Below, in pieces: positions 36,510 through 48,815 of a stretch of DNA of 64,000 nt. A program made the position numbers and the translations under genes. Below the pieces are notes generated by a model. That model had not been told where the DNA came from. It was given only the letters and a program-made list of their open reading frames with translations, and searched no databases. Within the stretch, counting starts at the first letter, position 1. Every line of letters begins with the position of its first letter. Source of the stretch: Archivesica marissinica (lineage: Eukaryota > Mollusca > Bivalvia > Venerida > Vesicomyidae); contig CM026398.1 of the NCBI GenBank assembly GCA_014843695.1, positions 18,883,327 to 18,947,326 on the forward strand, written 5' to 3'.

Positions 36510-37193
36510 TAATAAACATGCACACTTCAATGTCACACATCAATAGACGTCCTATGTCAATCATCAATATGTCCCAAACTAAATAGCTAAGATAAACTAA
36601 GAATTAGTGCATCAAACTGAAAATAAATTTATATTAGTAGGTCCATATGTCCACTGATAAATTACTGTCACACTATTTTCATTTAATAATTTTAATTATA
36701 AAATAGAAGCCAATATCCTGCATTCCTGGCAAATATAACACATGGCCAGAGTTGTGAACATACACTGATATAGCAAATGATTGGTAATTGAATATATTAC
36801 GTCTTGTAGTAGGCGGAGCTTTCATACCAGACAGTTTTCTACCGATAACATTTGGTCACGCATGTATTCAGTTTGACAGCTCAAGCGGGTCGTCAGCTGT
36901 TGGACGAATAACTCTAGCGACGATTTTTGTATTAATTCGCCAAAATGTATTACGTTATGTTTATAGATATATGCTAATATTTTATTTGTGTTTGAAGAGG
37001 TATTGAGAAATAAATGCTCATTCTCTCACAGCAATCATATCTCTGTGATGAACATATCAACATATCATTCAGCCCTAGTTTACCGGATATAGATGTTACT
37101 CGGCGGATATTGAATTTGAAACAAACACGGAAGTGATCAGAATTTCAACACAGTTTCAATGAAATTTTGACCATCTTATTTAAACGAATAAGT
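36510..37193. promoter_or_regulatory. Presumed divergent promoter between NUAK and WASL
   Basis: The 684 bp between the two ATGs must hold both 5' UTRs or first promoters unless non-coding first exons lie elsewhere. An ETS-type CGGAAGTG lies at 37128-37135, about 60 bp before the WASL ATG, and CCGGAT, a second ETS-like core, at 37083-37088. No clear TATA box is placed for either gene. No SINE, MITE or tandem array is recognisable here, unlike almost everywhere else in the window, which suggests constraint. Promoter function and sharing are inferred from geometry only. Confidence 0.5.
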
Positions 37194-37289
37194 ATGTCCA
37201 ATCGTCCAACAAAGAGTCACGAGATGACTCATTTACTGGCTGATCATGAAAATGAGTCCATTTTCAATGTCATTGGAAGAGGCTGTGCT
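37194..37289 (+). CDS. WASL: N-WASP (WASL) exon 1, N-terminus and start of WH1 domain
   Basis: First coding exon of neural Wiskott-Aldrich syndrome protein, the Cdc42/PIP2-regulated activator of Arp2/3 actin nucleation. From the ATG (first Met after an in-frame stop near 37131) it encodes 32 codons and ends in phase 0 at a strong donor GTAAGT. Residues 12-32 include HLLADHENESIF, matching the LLTPQENESLF segment that opens the human N-WASP WH1 domain. The next exon continues with VVQLY exactly as in WASL. The N-terminus is shorter than in vertebrates. An upstream non-coding exon cannot be excluded. Confidence 0.87.
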
Positions 37290-37789
37290 GTAAGTAAAGT
37301 GGGTGGGGTAATTATACCGTAATATAATTTTAGGTATGAGCCAAACCATTTGTATGTTCATGCTATGTATTGTATTTTATATATATGGTACTATTGATTT
37401 GCAATAAAATATGATCAAATAAAAAAATAATTAGGAATTGAATTTGATGTGCAATATCTTTTTTAAAATTGTTTACTTCCTCCTAAGGCTAATATGACAT
37501 TTGGCACAGCATACTCATGCAGCTAATCCATTGTCAGTTGTGTGCCTCCACATGTAGTAACCCACTGGAAATAACTTTCACAATGTAACTTGTCAAATGA
37601 AATTGTTCAAGTCATCCACACATACAGGCAGAGTGATGCGATTACTAAAGATGATGATACATATGTACAATTTCAGAAAACTATAATCGCAAGAACATGG
37701 TGTATGTGGGTGTTTGGAGATTTTGCCGATTTGTCTATCGAGACATTTTTTCTATTACATGGCATATCAGCTCAAGTTATGTGTCATAC

Positions 37790-38002
37790 GATAATTTATC
37801 GTCCCTACCACCGCTTGACACCTCCTAAAGAGATTAGTCATTTTAGAGACCCATTCCAGAATCTCGTCCAAAATCTCCTGGTTCTTTTACATGGCCGATA
37901 CGAGACCTCGGTTTAAAGTAGCATCTCAAAGATTGTTAATTTTATTAGGATCAGATGGATTCCCAGTCCATCGCGTTAACAATTGTACTACATATCCATC
38001 TA
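37790..38002 (-). mobile_element. SINE A, degenerate
   Basis: Contains AAGAGATTAGTCATTTTAGA and GAGACCTCGGTTTAAAG but the anticodon arm is rearranged. Confidence 0.7.
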
Positions 38003-38007
38003 TGAAG

Positions 38008-38250
38008 ATGTGTTTTGTGTGTTTAATGTCGCTGCCGGTTGCCCATATGAACGCCAACTCTTGAAGAGATTAGTCATTCCAGAGTCTCCTCAGGTTCTTT
38101 TACGTGCACAGTGTAAAGCACCGACACAAGACCTTGGTTTAAAGTCCCATCTGAAAGACTGTTAATTTTATTAGGCTCAGGCGGGGGATCAAACCTGCGA
38201 TCCCTGGATTACCAGTCGAGTGTGTTACCACTGGATTACAGATCCGTCTG
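38008..38250 (-). mobile_element. SINE A with internal deletions
   Basis: Head region intact (CCTGCGATCCCTGGATTACC); tail mutated (TTTAATGTCGCTGCCGG). Immediately followed by a third, shorter fragment at 38251-38352. Confidence 0.78.
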
Positions 38251-38352
38251 TGTTTTTTATGTTTATGAGTTTTAATAGTGGCTACCGGTTGCCCATAATG
38301 GCGAAACCTCCTTGGATTCGCAGTCCAACATACACTGGACTACTGACCCATC
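38251..38352 (-). mobile_element. SINE A fragment
   Basis: GGCTACCGGTTGCCCATAAT joined to GGATTCGCAGTCCA; only both ends remain. Confidence 0.65.
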
Positions 38353-39004
38353 ACAGCTCAGATGCAGTTATTTATCCACGCCTCCGGCGAACCATATGGG
38401 CGACACAGCTGCAGTTCCATCTGTTATGCAATTACATAGACTTTAGTGATAATGTATTTGTAGCAACAATTAATTGGTCTAGTTAATTAACTTATATAAT
38501 TAGTTAAGTGGATTGATAAAATAGTATTGTAATGAACTTAATAGACACCAATGAAATATTTAATTAATCACATTGATAAAGCCTAATTGATGGAATGGTC
38601 CCTTTATTCATCTCTTTATGACTCATCACTGTCATGCCATTTAAATAATATGTGAAAAGTTGCATTCAACTATAATCACATAATTGACTAACTGGTAAAT
38701 AATAATTGCCCAGTGGATACACCTCTCCTAATTTTAACCCTAATTGGCTTTGTAGGCAAAAATCTAATCAATTCAAAAAACATTTTAATTTGACTTTGAC
38801 CAATCCGTTTTACATGCAAGGATATTGCCATCAAAGACATCCAAATTGATCACCAACATATTAATGCAAGTTTAAAGAACTAACTCACTTGAGAATTATA
38901 GTTCTGGTTGCAATGATTACAAGAACAAAGTATTTATTTTAGCACCAATTTTCCTTAAATACTGTCATCCTTTCCAAAGTGATTAATGAAACATAACTAC
39001 TGGT

Positions 39005-39239
39005 TTAACCCATTCAACACCAAGTAACTGACATGGACTGGTCCATGATATTTTTAGACCAATAAATTGGATCATTTGGATCAGTTCATTTATCAAAATG
39101 GGTAATGTTTTTTCTAAAAATAGTTATATTACTTGAAAAAAGTGCAGATCCTGATGAGACGGCTCGTCACGAGCCGGCTCATCTGGATCTACACTTTTTT
39201 GTAAGCCAATTTAGAGGTCTGTGGTGTTGAAAGGGTTAA
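39005..39239 (-). mobile_element. MITE A
   Basis: TTAA at both ends with full hairpin. Confidence 0.92.
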
Positions 39240-39255
39240 GGAAGGTCAGATAATT

Positions 39256-39487
39256 AAACTTTATTTATTTTACCACATTGCGAAGCAAGTTTTAACAACT
39301 TATATTAATCACTCTCGTTGGTGTGTATGAAAGCGTAAATGTGGGAGGAAACCAGAGTACCCGGAGAAAACCCACCTGTCCGATCTGGCGACCACTGTAC
39401 CATCTCACATACTTCTCGGACCGAGGATCGAACCTGGGTTGCATTGGTGAGAAGCGCGCGCGCTAAACACTGCGCTAATCGGACAGC
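39256..39487 (-). mobile_element. SINE B, full length
   Basis: Reverse copy directly after a TTAA MITE (39005-39239); head CTAAACACTGCGCTAATCGG. Confidence 0.85.
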
Positions 39488-39654
39488 CAGATTATTTCAC
39501 AATATATTTTCAAGTATCCCCCCCCCCCCCCCCACTTCGAGGACACTTATATTTATTGGTTAAATCACATTCATGTCATATCATTGATTTAACCTGATGA
39601 TATTTGCAGTTGGTATCTTACTGGACAAAATTGTGTATGAACATTTTAAATAAA

Positions 39655-40110
39655 AATAATACAAACAATTTTAGTTATTTTTTTGTTTAGGAGAAGTGGG
39701 GCCCACAGGAGGCGAAGTCAGGATCCCTAGGGTGACTATTTCACCCAAGTCGCCCTCTAGAAAGAGCCCTGTTTAATACAAAATATTGTCCACTGGTCAG
39801 ATTGTTGTGGAGTACCTCTCCTATTCAAATGTTGTATTTAACTCTTTCAACACCACATACCTCTAAATAGGCTTACAAAAAGTGTAGATCCAGATGAGCC
39901 TGCTCGTGATGAGCCGTCTCATCAAGATCTGCACTTTTTGCCAGTAATAATACTATTCTCTAGACAAAATTTACCCATTTTGATAAATGAACTGGTCCAA
40001 ATTTAATATTATTAATTTATTGGTCTAAAAATATCATGCACCACCAGTCCATGTCAGTTACTTGGTGTTGAATGGGTTAATGTTCATATTGTGTATTTTA
40101 GCCCTATTTT
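39655..40110. mobile_element. MITE C fragments around a MITE A
   Basis: A minus-oriented end (39655-39772, CTCTAGAAAGAGCCCTG) followed by a plus-oriented piece (about 39800-40110) that contains the MITE A at 39838. Confidence 0.7.
39838..40080 (+). mobile_element. MITE A inserted in a MITE C copy at TTAA
   Basis: Left flank TCAAATGTTGTATTTAA and right flank TTAATGTTCATATTGTG are consecutive in other MITE C copies (GTTGTATTTAATGGTTG), so this insertion shows an exact TTAA duplication. Confidence 0.93.
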
Positions 40111-40120
40111 AATTAAATAA

Positions 40121-40422
40121 CAGGGATCATTTTAGAGGGCGATGTGGGCGAAATTGTCGCCCTAGGGACCCTGACTTCGCCCTCTGGGGGCCCCACTTCT
40201 CCCTAATAAAAAAAAATTAATATATTTTGGTTTTTACGATTTTCAAACAAAATTGTGTGTAGTAAGATACACTGGCCCATTATAAAGCACTCCTTCTATT
40301 CAAATGTTTGTATTTAATGGTTGTACTGTGCATTTTAACCCTATTTTGCAAAAGTATATTAAAGAACACTATTTAAGGAAGCGATCACTTCTCCCAAAAA
40401 TTCTGACCTAGAATGAATCCTG
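40121..40422 (+). mobile_element. MITE C, full length
   Basis: CAGGGATCATTTTAGAGGGC ... CCTAGAATGAATCCTG, flanked by AAATAA on both sides. Confidence 0.88.
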
Positions 40423-40950
40423 AAATAATACCATAATAATGGCGCAATCGCGTAGTTTCAAACTTTCTCACTAGGCTGAGCCCTGGTCCTGGTGTTATAA
40501 CTGGAGATTTAGAACGTACCCCCAACTTCAGCCCAGTAACCATATGTCGATCGTATTTTGGTCTTCCGTAATTGTCAGCTGCATGTCAAAGAGGGCAAAT
40601 CTGTGTCTGTTGGAATGGCTACAGCATGGATGTCTGTGTTTCAGTTGCTGTTTATTTCAATGGGCACAGTTACGTGCTGCTATGCATAGATTGATAATGG
40701 GCTTCTTATTAATTAATGCAATTATTGATGTTGATTAAAAATCAATGATTAATTATTTATCATATGGTATGTTTACTGTGGAATTTCGCACCAACTGTCA
40801 TTGACATATTTCTTGCAATGCAACCAATCAGTACATACATACTATATAACAATAACAATAATTTGTATATATATATATGTTTAAATAAGCTCAATCATGC
40901 GCTCGCCCATATGGTTCGCCGGAGGCGAGGGTAAATAAGCTCAATCATCA

Positions 40951-41212
40951 CGCTGGACTGGTAATCCAGGGATCGCAGGTTCGATCCCCCGTCTGACCGT
41001 AATAAAATTAACAGTCTTTCAGATGGGACGTTAAACCGAGGTCTCGTGTCGGTGCTTACACTGTGCACGTAAAAGAACCAGAGGAGACTCTGGAATGGGT
41101 CTCTGTCTGTATCACTGCACTATCCTCCAAAATCTAAAATGACTAATATCTTCAGGAGGCGTCGCTCATATGGGCAACCGGTAACGACGATAAATAAACG
41201 TAAAACACACAC
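40951..41212 (+). mobile_element. SINE A, 5' truncated
   Basis: Starts within the anticodon arm (CGCTGGACTGGTAATCCAGG) and lacks the A box; 3' end complete. Confidence 0.85.
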
Positions 41213-41267
41213 TCAATCATCATGTTTATATATATATATATTGATGTATAGTCAGGTCACATTAACA

Positions 41268-41560
41268 GATGGATCTGTAGTCCAGTGGTAACACGCTGGA
41301 CTTGTAATCCAGGGATCGCAGGTTCGATCCCCAGTCTGACCATAATAAAATTAACAGTCTTTCCGGGACGTTAAATAGAGGTCTCGTGTCGGTGCTTTAC
41401 ACTGTGCACGTAAAAGAACCAGAGGAGACTCTGGAATGGGTCTCTGTCTGTATCATTGCACTATCCTCCAAAAATCTAACATGACTTAATCTCTTCAGGA
41501 GGCATCGCTCATATGGGCAACCGGTAGCGGCGATAAATGAACGTAAAAAACACAAACGGT
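41268..41560 (+). mobile_element. SINE A, full length, next to the 7.1-kb array
   Basis: Full copy with anticodon loop changed to TTGTAAT; it ends about 20 bp before the 18/21-bp array. Confidence 0.88.
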
Positions 41561-41578
41561 CACATTAACAAATTACCT

Positions 41579-44500
41579 TGAGTACAAGGGCGATGTTGTG
41601 TACAAGGGCGATGTTGTTGTGTACAAGGGAGATGTTGTTGTATACAAGGGAGATGTTGTTGTATACAAGGGAGATGTTGTGTACAAGGGAGATGTTGTTG
41701 TGTACAAGGGAGATGTTGTGTACAAGGGAGATGTTGTTGTGTACAAGGGAGATGTTGTTGTGTACAAGGGAGATGTTGTTGTGTACAAGGGAGATGTTGT
41801 TGTGTACAAGGGAGATGTTGTGTACAAGGGAGATGTTGTATACAAGGGAGATGGTGTGTACAAGGGAGATGGTGTGTACAAGGGAGATGTTGTATACAAG
41901 GGAGATATTGTTGTGTACAAGGGAGATGTTGTTGTGTACAAGGGAGATGTTGTTGTATACAAGGGAGATGTTGTTGTATACAAGGGAGATGTTGTTGTGT
42001 ACAAGGGATATGTTGTGTACAAGGGAGATGTTGTGTACAAGGGAGATGTTGTTTTATACAAGGGAGATGTTGTGTATACAAGGGAGATGTTGTTGTGTAC
42101 AAGGGAGATGTTGTGTACAAGGGCGATGTTGCTGTGTACAAGGGAGATGTTGTTGTGTACAAGGGAGATGTTGTGTACAAGGGAGATGTTGTTGTATACA
42201 AGGGAGATGTTGTGTACAAGGGAGATGTTGTTGTGTACAAGGGAGAAGTTGTTGTGTACAAGGGAGATGTTGTGTACAAGGGAGATGTTGTTGTGTACAA
42301 GGGAGATGTTGTTGTGTACAAGGGAGATGGTGTTGTATACAAGGGAGATGTTGTTGTGTACAAGGGAGATGTTGTTGTATACAAGGGAGATGTTGTTGTG
42401 TACAAGGGAGATGTTGTGTACAAGGGAGATGTTGTTGTGTACAAGGGAGATGTTGTTGTATACAAGGGAGATGTTGTGTACAAGGGAGATGTTGTTGTAT
42501 ACAAGGGAGATGTTGTTGTATACAAGGGAGATGTTGTTGTGTACAAGGGAGATGTTGTTGTATACAAGGGAGATGTTGTTGTATACAAGGGAGATGTTGT
42601 TGTATACAAGGGAGATGTTGTTGTGTACAAGGGAGATGTTGTTGTGTACAAGGGAGATGTTGTTGTGTACAAGGGAGATGTTGTTGTATACAAGGGAGAT
42701 GTTGTTGTGTACAAGGGAGATGTTGTGTACAAGGGCGATGTTGCTGTGTACAAGGGAGATGTTGTTGTATACAAGGGAGATGTGGTTGTATACAAGGGAG
42801 ATGTTGTTGTATACAAGGGAGATGTTGTTGTGTACAAGGGAGATGTTGTGTACAAGGGAGATGTTGTTGTGTACAAGGGAGATGTTGTTGTATACAAGGG
42901 AGATGTTGTTGTGTACAAGGGAGATGTTGTTGTGTACAAGGGAGAAGTTGTTGTGTACAAGGGATGTTGTTGTGTACAAGGGAGATGTTGTTGTGTACAA
43001 GGGAGATGTTGTTGTGTACAAGGGAGATGTTGTTGTGTACAAGGGAGATGTTGTTGTGTACAAGGGCGATGTTGTTGTGTACAAGGGAGATATTGTGTAC
43101 AAGGGAGATGTTGTTGTGTACAAGGGAGATGTTGTTGTGTACAAGGGAGAAGTTGTTGTGTACAAGGGAGATGTTGTTGTGTACAAGGGAGATGTTGTTG
43201 TGTACAAGGGAGATGTTGTTGTGTACAAGGGAGATGTTGTTGTGTACAAGGGAGATGTTGTTGTGTACAAGGGCGATGTTGTTGTGTACAAGGGAGATAT
43301 TGTGTACAAGGGAGATGTTGTTGTGTACAAGGGAGATGTTGTTGTGTACAAGGGAGATGTTGTTGTATACAAGGGAGATGTTGTTGTGTACAAGGGAGAT
43401 GTTGTTGTATACAAGAGAGATGTTGTTGTGTACAAGGGAGATGTTGTTGTGTACAAGGGAGTTGTTGTATCAAGGGATGTTGTGTACAAGGGAGATGTTG
43501 GTGTATACAAGTGAGATGTTGTTGTATACAAGGGAGATGTTGTATACAAGGGAGATGTTGTGTACAAGGGAGATGTTGTGTACAAGGGAGATGTTGTGTA
43601 CAAGGGAGATGTTGTGTACAAGGAGATGTTGTGTACAAGGGAGATGTTGTTGTATACGAGGGAGATGTTGTTGTGTACAAGGGAGATGTTGTTGTGTACA
43701 AGGGAGATGTTGTTGTGTACAAGGGAGATGTTGTTGTGTACAAGGGAGATGTTGTTGTGTACAAGGGAAATGTTGTTGTATACAAGGGAGATGTTGTTGT
43801 ATACAAGGGAGATGTTGTGTGTACAAGGGAGATGTTGTGTACAAGGGAGATGTTGTTGTGTACAAGGGAGATGTTGTTGTGTACAAGGGAGATGTTGTTG
43901 TGTACAAGGGAGATGTTGTTGTATACAAGGGAGATGTTGTTGTATACAAGGGAGATGTTGTGTACAAGTGAGATGTTGTTGTATACAAGTGAGATGTTGT
44001 TGTATACAAGGGAGATGTTGTATACAAGGGAGATGTGGTTGTGTACAAGGGAGATGTTGTGTACAAGGGAGATGTTGTTGTGTACAAGGGAGATGTTGTT
44101 GTATACAAGGGAGATGTTGTTGTGTACAAGGGAGATGTTGTTGTGTACAAGGGAGAAGTTGTTGTGTACAAGGGAGATGTTGTGTACAAGGGAGATGTTG
44201 TTGTGTACAAGGGAGATGTTGTTGTGTACAAGGGGATGTTGTTGTGTACAAGGGAGATGTTGTGTACAAGGGAGATGTTGTGTACAAGGGAGATGTTGTG
44301 TACAAGGGAGATGTTGTTGTATACAAGGGAGATGTTGTTGTGTACACGGGATGTTGTTGTGTACAAGGGATGTTGTTGTGTACAAGGGAGATGTTGTTGT
44401 ATACAAGGGAGATGTTGTTGTATACAAGGGAGATGTTGTTGTGTACCAGGGAGATGTTGTGTACAAGGGAGATGTTGTTGTGTACAAGGGAGATGTTGTT

Positions 44501-47500
44501 GTATACAAGGGAGATGTTGTTGTGTACAAGGGAGATGTTGTTGTGTACAAGGGAGAAGTTGTTGTGTACAAGGGAGATGTTGTGTACAAGGGAGATGTTG
44601 TTGTGTACAAGGGAGATGTTGTTGTGTACAAGGGAGATGTTGTTGTGTACAAGGGAGATGTTGTGTACAATGGAGATGTTGTTGTGTACAAGGGAGATGT
44701 TGTTGTGTACAAGGGAGATGTTGTTGTATACAAGGGAGATGTTGTTGTGTACAAGGGAGATGTTGTTGTATACAAGGGAGATGTTGTGTACAAGGGATAT
44801 GTTGTTGTATACAAGGGAGATGTTGTTGTATACAAGGGAGATGTTGTGTACAAGTGAGATGTTGTTGTATACAAGTGAGATGTTGTTGTATACAAGGGAG
44901 ATGTTGTATACAAGGGAGATGTTGTGTACAAGGGAGATGTTGTGTACAAGGGAGATGTTGTGTACAATGGAGATGTTGTGTACAAGGGATATGTTGTGTA
45001 CAAGTGAGATGTTGTGTACAAGGGAGATGTTGTTGTATACAAGGGAGATGTTGTGTACAAGGGAGATGTTGTTGTGTACAAGGGAGATGTTGTTGTGTAC
45101 AAGGGAGATGTTGTTGTGTACAAGGGAGATGTTGTTGTGTACAAGGGAGATGTTGTTGTGTACAAGGGAGATGTTGTATACAAGGGAGATGGTGTGTACA
45201 AGGGAGATGTTGTATACAAGGGAAATGTTGTTGTATACAAGGGAAATGTTGTTGTATACAAGGGAGATGTTGTGTACAAGGGAGATGTTGTGTACAAGGG
45301 AGATGTTGTGTATAAGGGAGATGTTGTTGTATACAAGGGAGATGTTGTTGTGTACAAGGGCGATGTTGTTGTGTACAAGTCAAGGGCGATGTTGTTGTGT
45401 ACAAGGGAGATGTTGTTGTGTACAAGGGAGATGTTGTTGTATACAAGGGCGATGTTGTTGTGTACAAGGGAGATGTTGTTGTTTACAAGGGAGATGTTGT
45501 TGTGTACAAGGGAGATGTTGTTATGTACAAGGGAGATGTTGTTGTGTACAAGGGAGATGTTGTGTACAAGGGAGATGTTGTGTACAAGAGATATGTTGTT
45601 GTATACAATGGAGATGTTGTTGTGTACAAGGGAGATGTTGTTGTGTACAAGGGAGATGTTGTTGTATACAAGGGAGATGTTGTTGTGTACAAGTCAAGGG
45701 CGATGTTGTTGTGTACAAGGGATATGTTGTTGTATACAAGGGAGATGTTGTGTACAAGGGAGATGTTGTTGTATACAAGGGAGATGTTGTGTACAAGGGA
45801 GATGTTGTTGTGTACAAGGGAGATGTTGTGTACAAGGGAGATGTTGTATACAAGGGCAATGTTGTTGTGTACAAGGGAGATGTTGTGTACAAGGGAGATG
45901 TTGTTGTATACAAGGGAGATGTTGTTGTGTACAAGGGAGATGGTGTTGTGTACAAGGGAGATGTTGTGTACAAGGGAGATGTTGTTGTGTACAAGGGAGA
46001 TGTTGTGTACAAGGGCGATGTTGTTGTGTACAAGGGAGATGTTGTTGTATACAAGGGAGATGTTGTTGTATACAAGGTAGATGTTGTTGTATACAAGGGA
46101 GATGTTGTTGTGTACAAGGGATATGTTGTGTACAAGGGAGATGTTGTTGTGTACAAGGGAGATGTTGTTGTATACAAGGGAGATGTTGTTGTGTACAAGG
46201 GAGATGTTGTTGTGTACAAGGGAGATGTTGTTGTGTACAAGGGAGATGTTGTTGTGTACAAGGGAGATGTTGTTGTGTACAAGGGAGATGTTGTTGTGTA
46301 CAAAGGAGATGTTGTTGTGTACAAGGGCGATGTTGTTGTATACAAGGGAGATGTTGTGTACAAGGGAGATGTTGTGTACAAGGGAGATGTTGTTGTGTAC
46401 AAGGGAGATGTTGTGTACAAGGGAGATGTTGTGTACAAGGGAGATGTTGTGTACAAGGGAAATGTTGTTGTATACAAGGGAGATGTTGTGTACAAGGGAG
46501 ATGTTGTTGTATACAAGGGAGATGTTGTTGTGTACAAGGGAGATGTTGTTGTGTACAAGGGAGGTGTTGTGTACAAGGGAGATGTTGTTGTATACAAGGG
46601 TGATGTTGTTGTGTACAAGGGAGATGTTGTTGTGTACAAGGGAGATTTGTTGTGTACAAGGGAGATGTTGTTGTGTACAAGGAGATGTTGTGTACAAGGG
46701 AGATGTTGTTGTGAACAAGGGAGATGTTGTTGTGTACAAGGGAGATGTTGTTGTGTACAAGTCAAGGGCGATGTTGTTGTGTACAAGGGAGATGTTGTTG
46801 TATACAAGGGAGATGTTGTTGTGTACAAGGGAGATGTTGTGTACAAGGGAGATGTTGTTGTGTACAAGGGAGATGTTGTGTACAAGGGAGATGTTGTTGT
46901 ATACAAGGGTGATGTTGTTGTGTACAAGGGAGATGTTGTGTACAAGGGAGATGTTGTTGTATACAAGGGAGATGTTGTTGTGTACAAGGGAGATGTTGTT
47001 GTATACAAGGGAGATGTTGTGTACAAGGGAGATGTTGTGTACAAGGGAGATGTTGTTGTGAACAAGGGAGATGTTGTTGTGTACAAGGGAGATGTTGTTG
47101 TGTACAAGTCAAGGGCGATGTTGTGTACAAGGGAGATGTTGTTGTATACAAGGGAGATGTTGTTGTGTACAAGGGAGATGTTGTGTACAAGGGAGATGTT
47201 GTTGTGTACAAGGGAGATGTTGTGTACAAGGGAGATGTTGTTGTATACAAGGGCAATGTTGTTGTGTACAAGGGAGATGTTGTGTACAAGGGAGATGTTG
47301 TTGTATACAAGGGAGATGTTGTTGTGTACAAGGGAGATGTTGTTGTATACAAGGGAGATGTTGTGTACAAGGGCGATGTTGTTGTGTACAAGGGAGATGT
47401 TGTTGTGTACAAGGGAGATGTTGTTGTGTACAAGGGAGATGTTGTTGTATACAAGGGAGATGTTGTGTACAAGGGAGATGTTGTTGTGTACAATGGAGAT

Positions 47501-48672
47501 GTTGTTGTATACAAGGGAGATGTTGTGTACAAGGGAGATGTTGTGTACAAGGGAGATGTTGTGTACCAGGGAGATGTTGTTGTGTACAATGAAGATGTTG
47601 TTGTGTACAAGGGAGATGTTGTTTTATACAAGGGAGATGTTGTTGTATACAAGGGAGATGTTGTTGTATACAAGGGAGATGTTGTTGTGTACAAGGGAGA
47701 TGTTGTTGTATACAAGGGAGATGTTGTGTACAAGGGAGCTGTTGTTGTGTACAAGGGAGATGTTGTGTACAAAGGGAGATGTTGTGTACAAGGGAGATGT
47801 TGTGTACAAGGGAGATGCTGTGTACAAGGGAGATGTTGTGTACAAGGGAGATGTTGTTGTGTACAAGGGAGATGTTGTTGTGTACAAGGGAGATGTTGTT
47901 GTGTACAAGGGAGATGTTGTTGTGTACAAGGGAGATGTTGTTGTGTACAAGGGAGATGTTGTTGTGTACAAGGGAGATGTTTTTGTGTACAAGGGAGATG
48001 TTGTTGTGTACAAGGGAGATGTTGTTGTGTACAAGGGAGATGTTGTTGTGTACAAGGGAGATGTTGTTGTGTACAAGGGAGATGTTGTTGTATACAAGGG
48101 AGATGTTGTTGTATACAAGGGAGATGTTGTGTACAAGGGAGATGTTGTTGTATACAAGGGAGATGTTGTATACAAGGGAGATGTTGTTGTATACAAGGGA
48201 GATGTTGTTGTGTACAAGGGAGATGTTGTTGTGTACAAGGGAGATGTTGTTGTGTACAAGGGAGATGTTGTTGTGTACAAGGGAGATGTTGTTGTGTACA
48301 AGGGAGATGTTGTTATGTACAAGGGGGATGTTGTTGTGTACAAGGGGGATGTTGTTGTGTACAAGGGAGATGTTGTTGTGCACACGGGAGATGTTGTTGT
48401 GTACAAGGGAGATGTTGTTGTGTACAAGGGAGATGTTGTTGTGTACAAGGGAGATGTTGTTGTGTACAAGGGAGATGTTGTTATGTACAAGGGAGATGTT
48501 GTTGTGTACAAGGGAGATGTTGTTGTGTACAAGGGAGATGTTGTTGTGTACAAGGGAGATGTTGTTGTGTACAAGGGAGATGTTGTTGTGTACAAGGGAG
48601 ATGTTGTGCACAAGGGAGAAATTATTCTATACAAGGGAGAAGTTTGCTGTATGCAAGGGAGATATTTGTTGG
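41579..48672. repeat. 7.1-kb minisatellite of 18- and 21-bp units in WASL intron 1
   Basis: Roughly 350 units of GTACAAGGGAGATGTTGT (18 bp), often with an added TGT (21 bp). Almost all changes keep multiples of three and no unit contains a stop in several frames, so very long open frames appear on both strands; these are not genes. Variants mark higher-order structure: ACAAGTCAAGGGCGATG near 45375, 45689, 46757 and 47104, GGAGAAGTTG near 42243, 42943, 43147, 44153 and 44563, and ACAAGTGAGATG near 43507, 43966 and 44852. From about 47840 the array is nearly pure 21-bp units; the last three units are degenerate. It begins 20-30 bp after a SINE A copy. Confidence 0.97.
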
Positions 48673-48687
48673 CTTGCTCTGGGCTCA

Positions 48688-48815
48688 TTCTAGTTCATAA
48701 TTTACTGGAGAATTGAGAAAACGTACAATTACATCCGTAAAAGTGTTATTTATTAAAATTTCAACAAAGACACAGTATGACCATTAAATACAACATTTGA
48801 ATAGAAGGCATGTTA
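48688..48815 (-). mobile_element. MITE C remnant after the 7.1-kb array
   Basis: GGGCTCATTCTAG and CCATTAAATACAACATTTGA plus TAGAAGGCATG. Confidence 0.65.

Noticed and set aside
37590..37916. 108-codon frame after WASL exon 1
   Set aside because: Its second half is a degenerate SINE A and the first half has no recognised homology or splice sites.
41560..48716. Very long open frames (up to about 1,700 codons) on both strands
   Set aside because: They are produced by the 18/21-bp tandem repeat, which lacks stops in several frames; overlapping frames on both strands with the same repetitive peptides are not genes.
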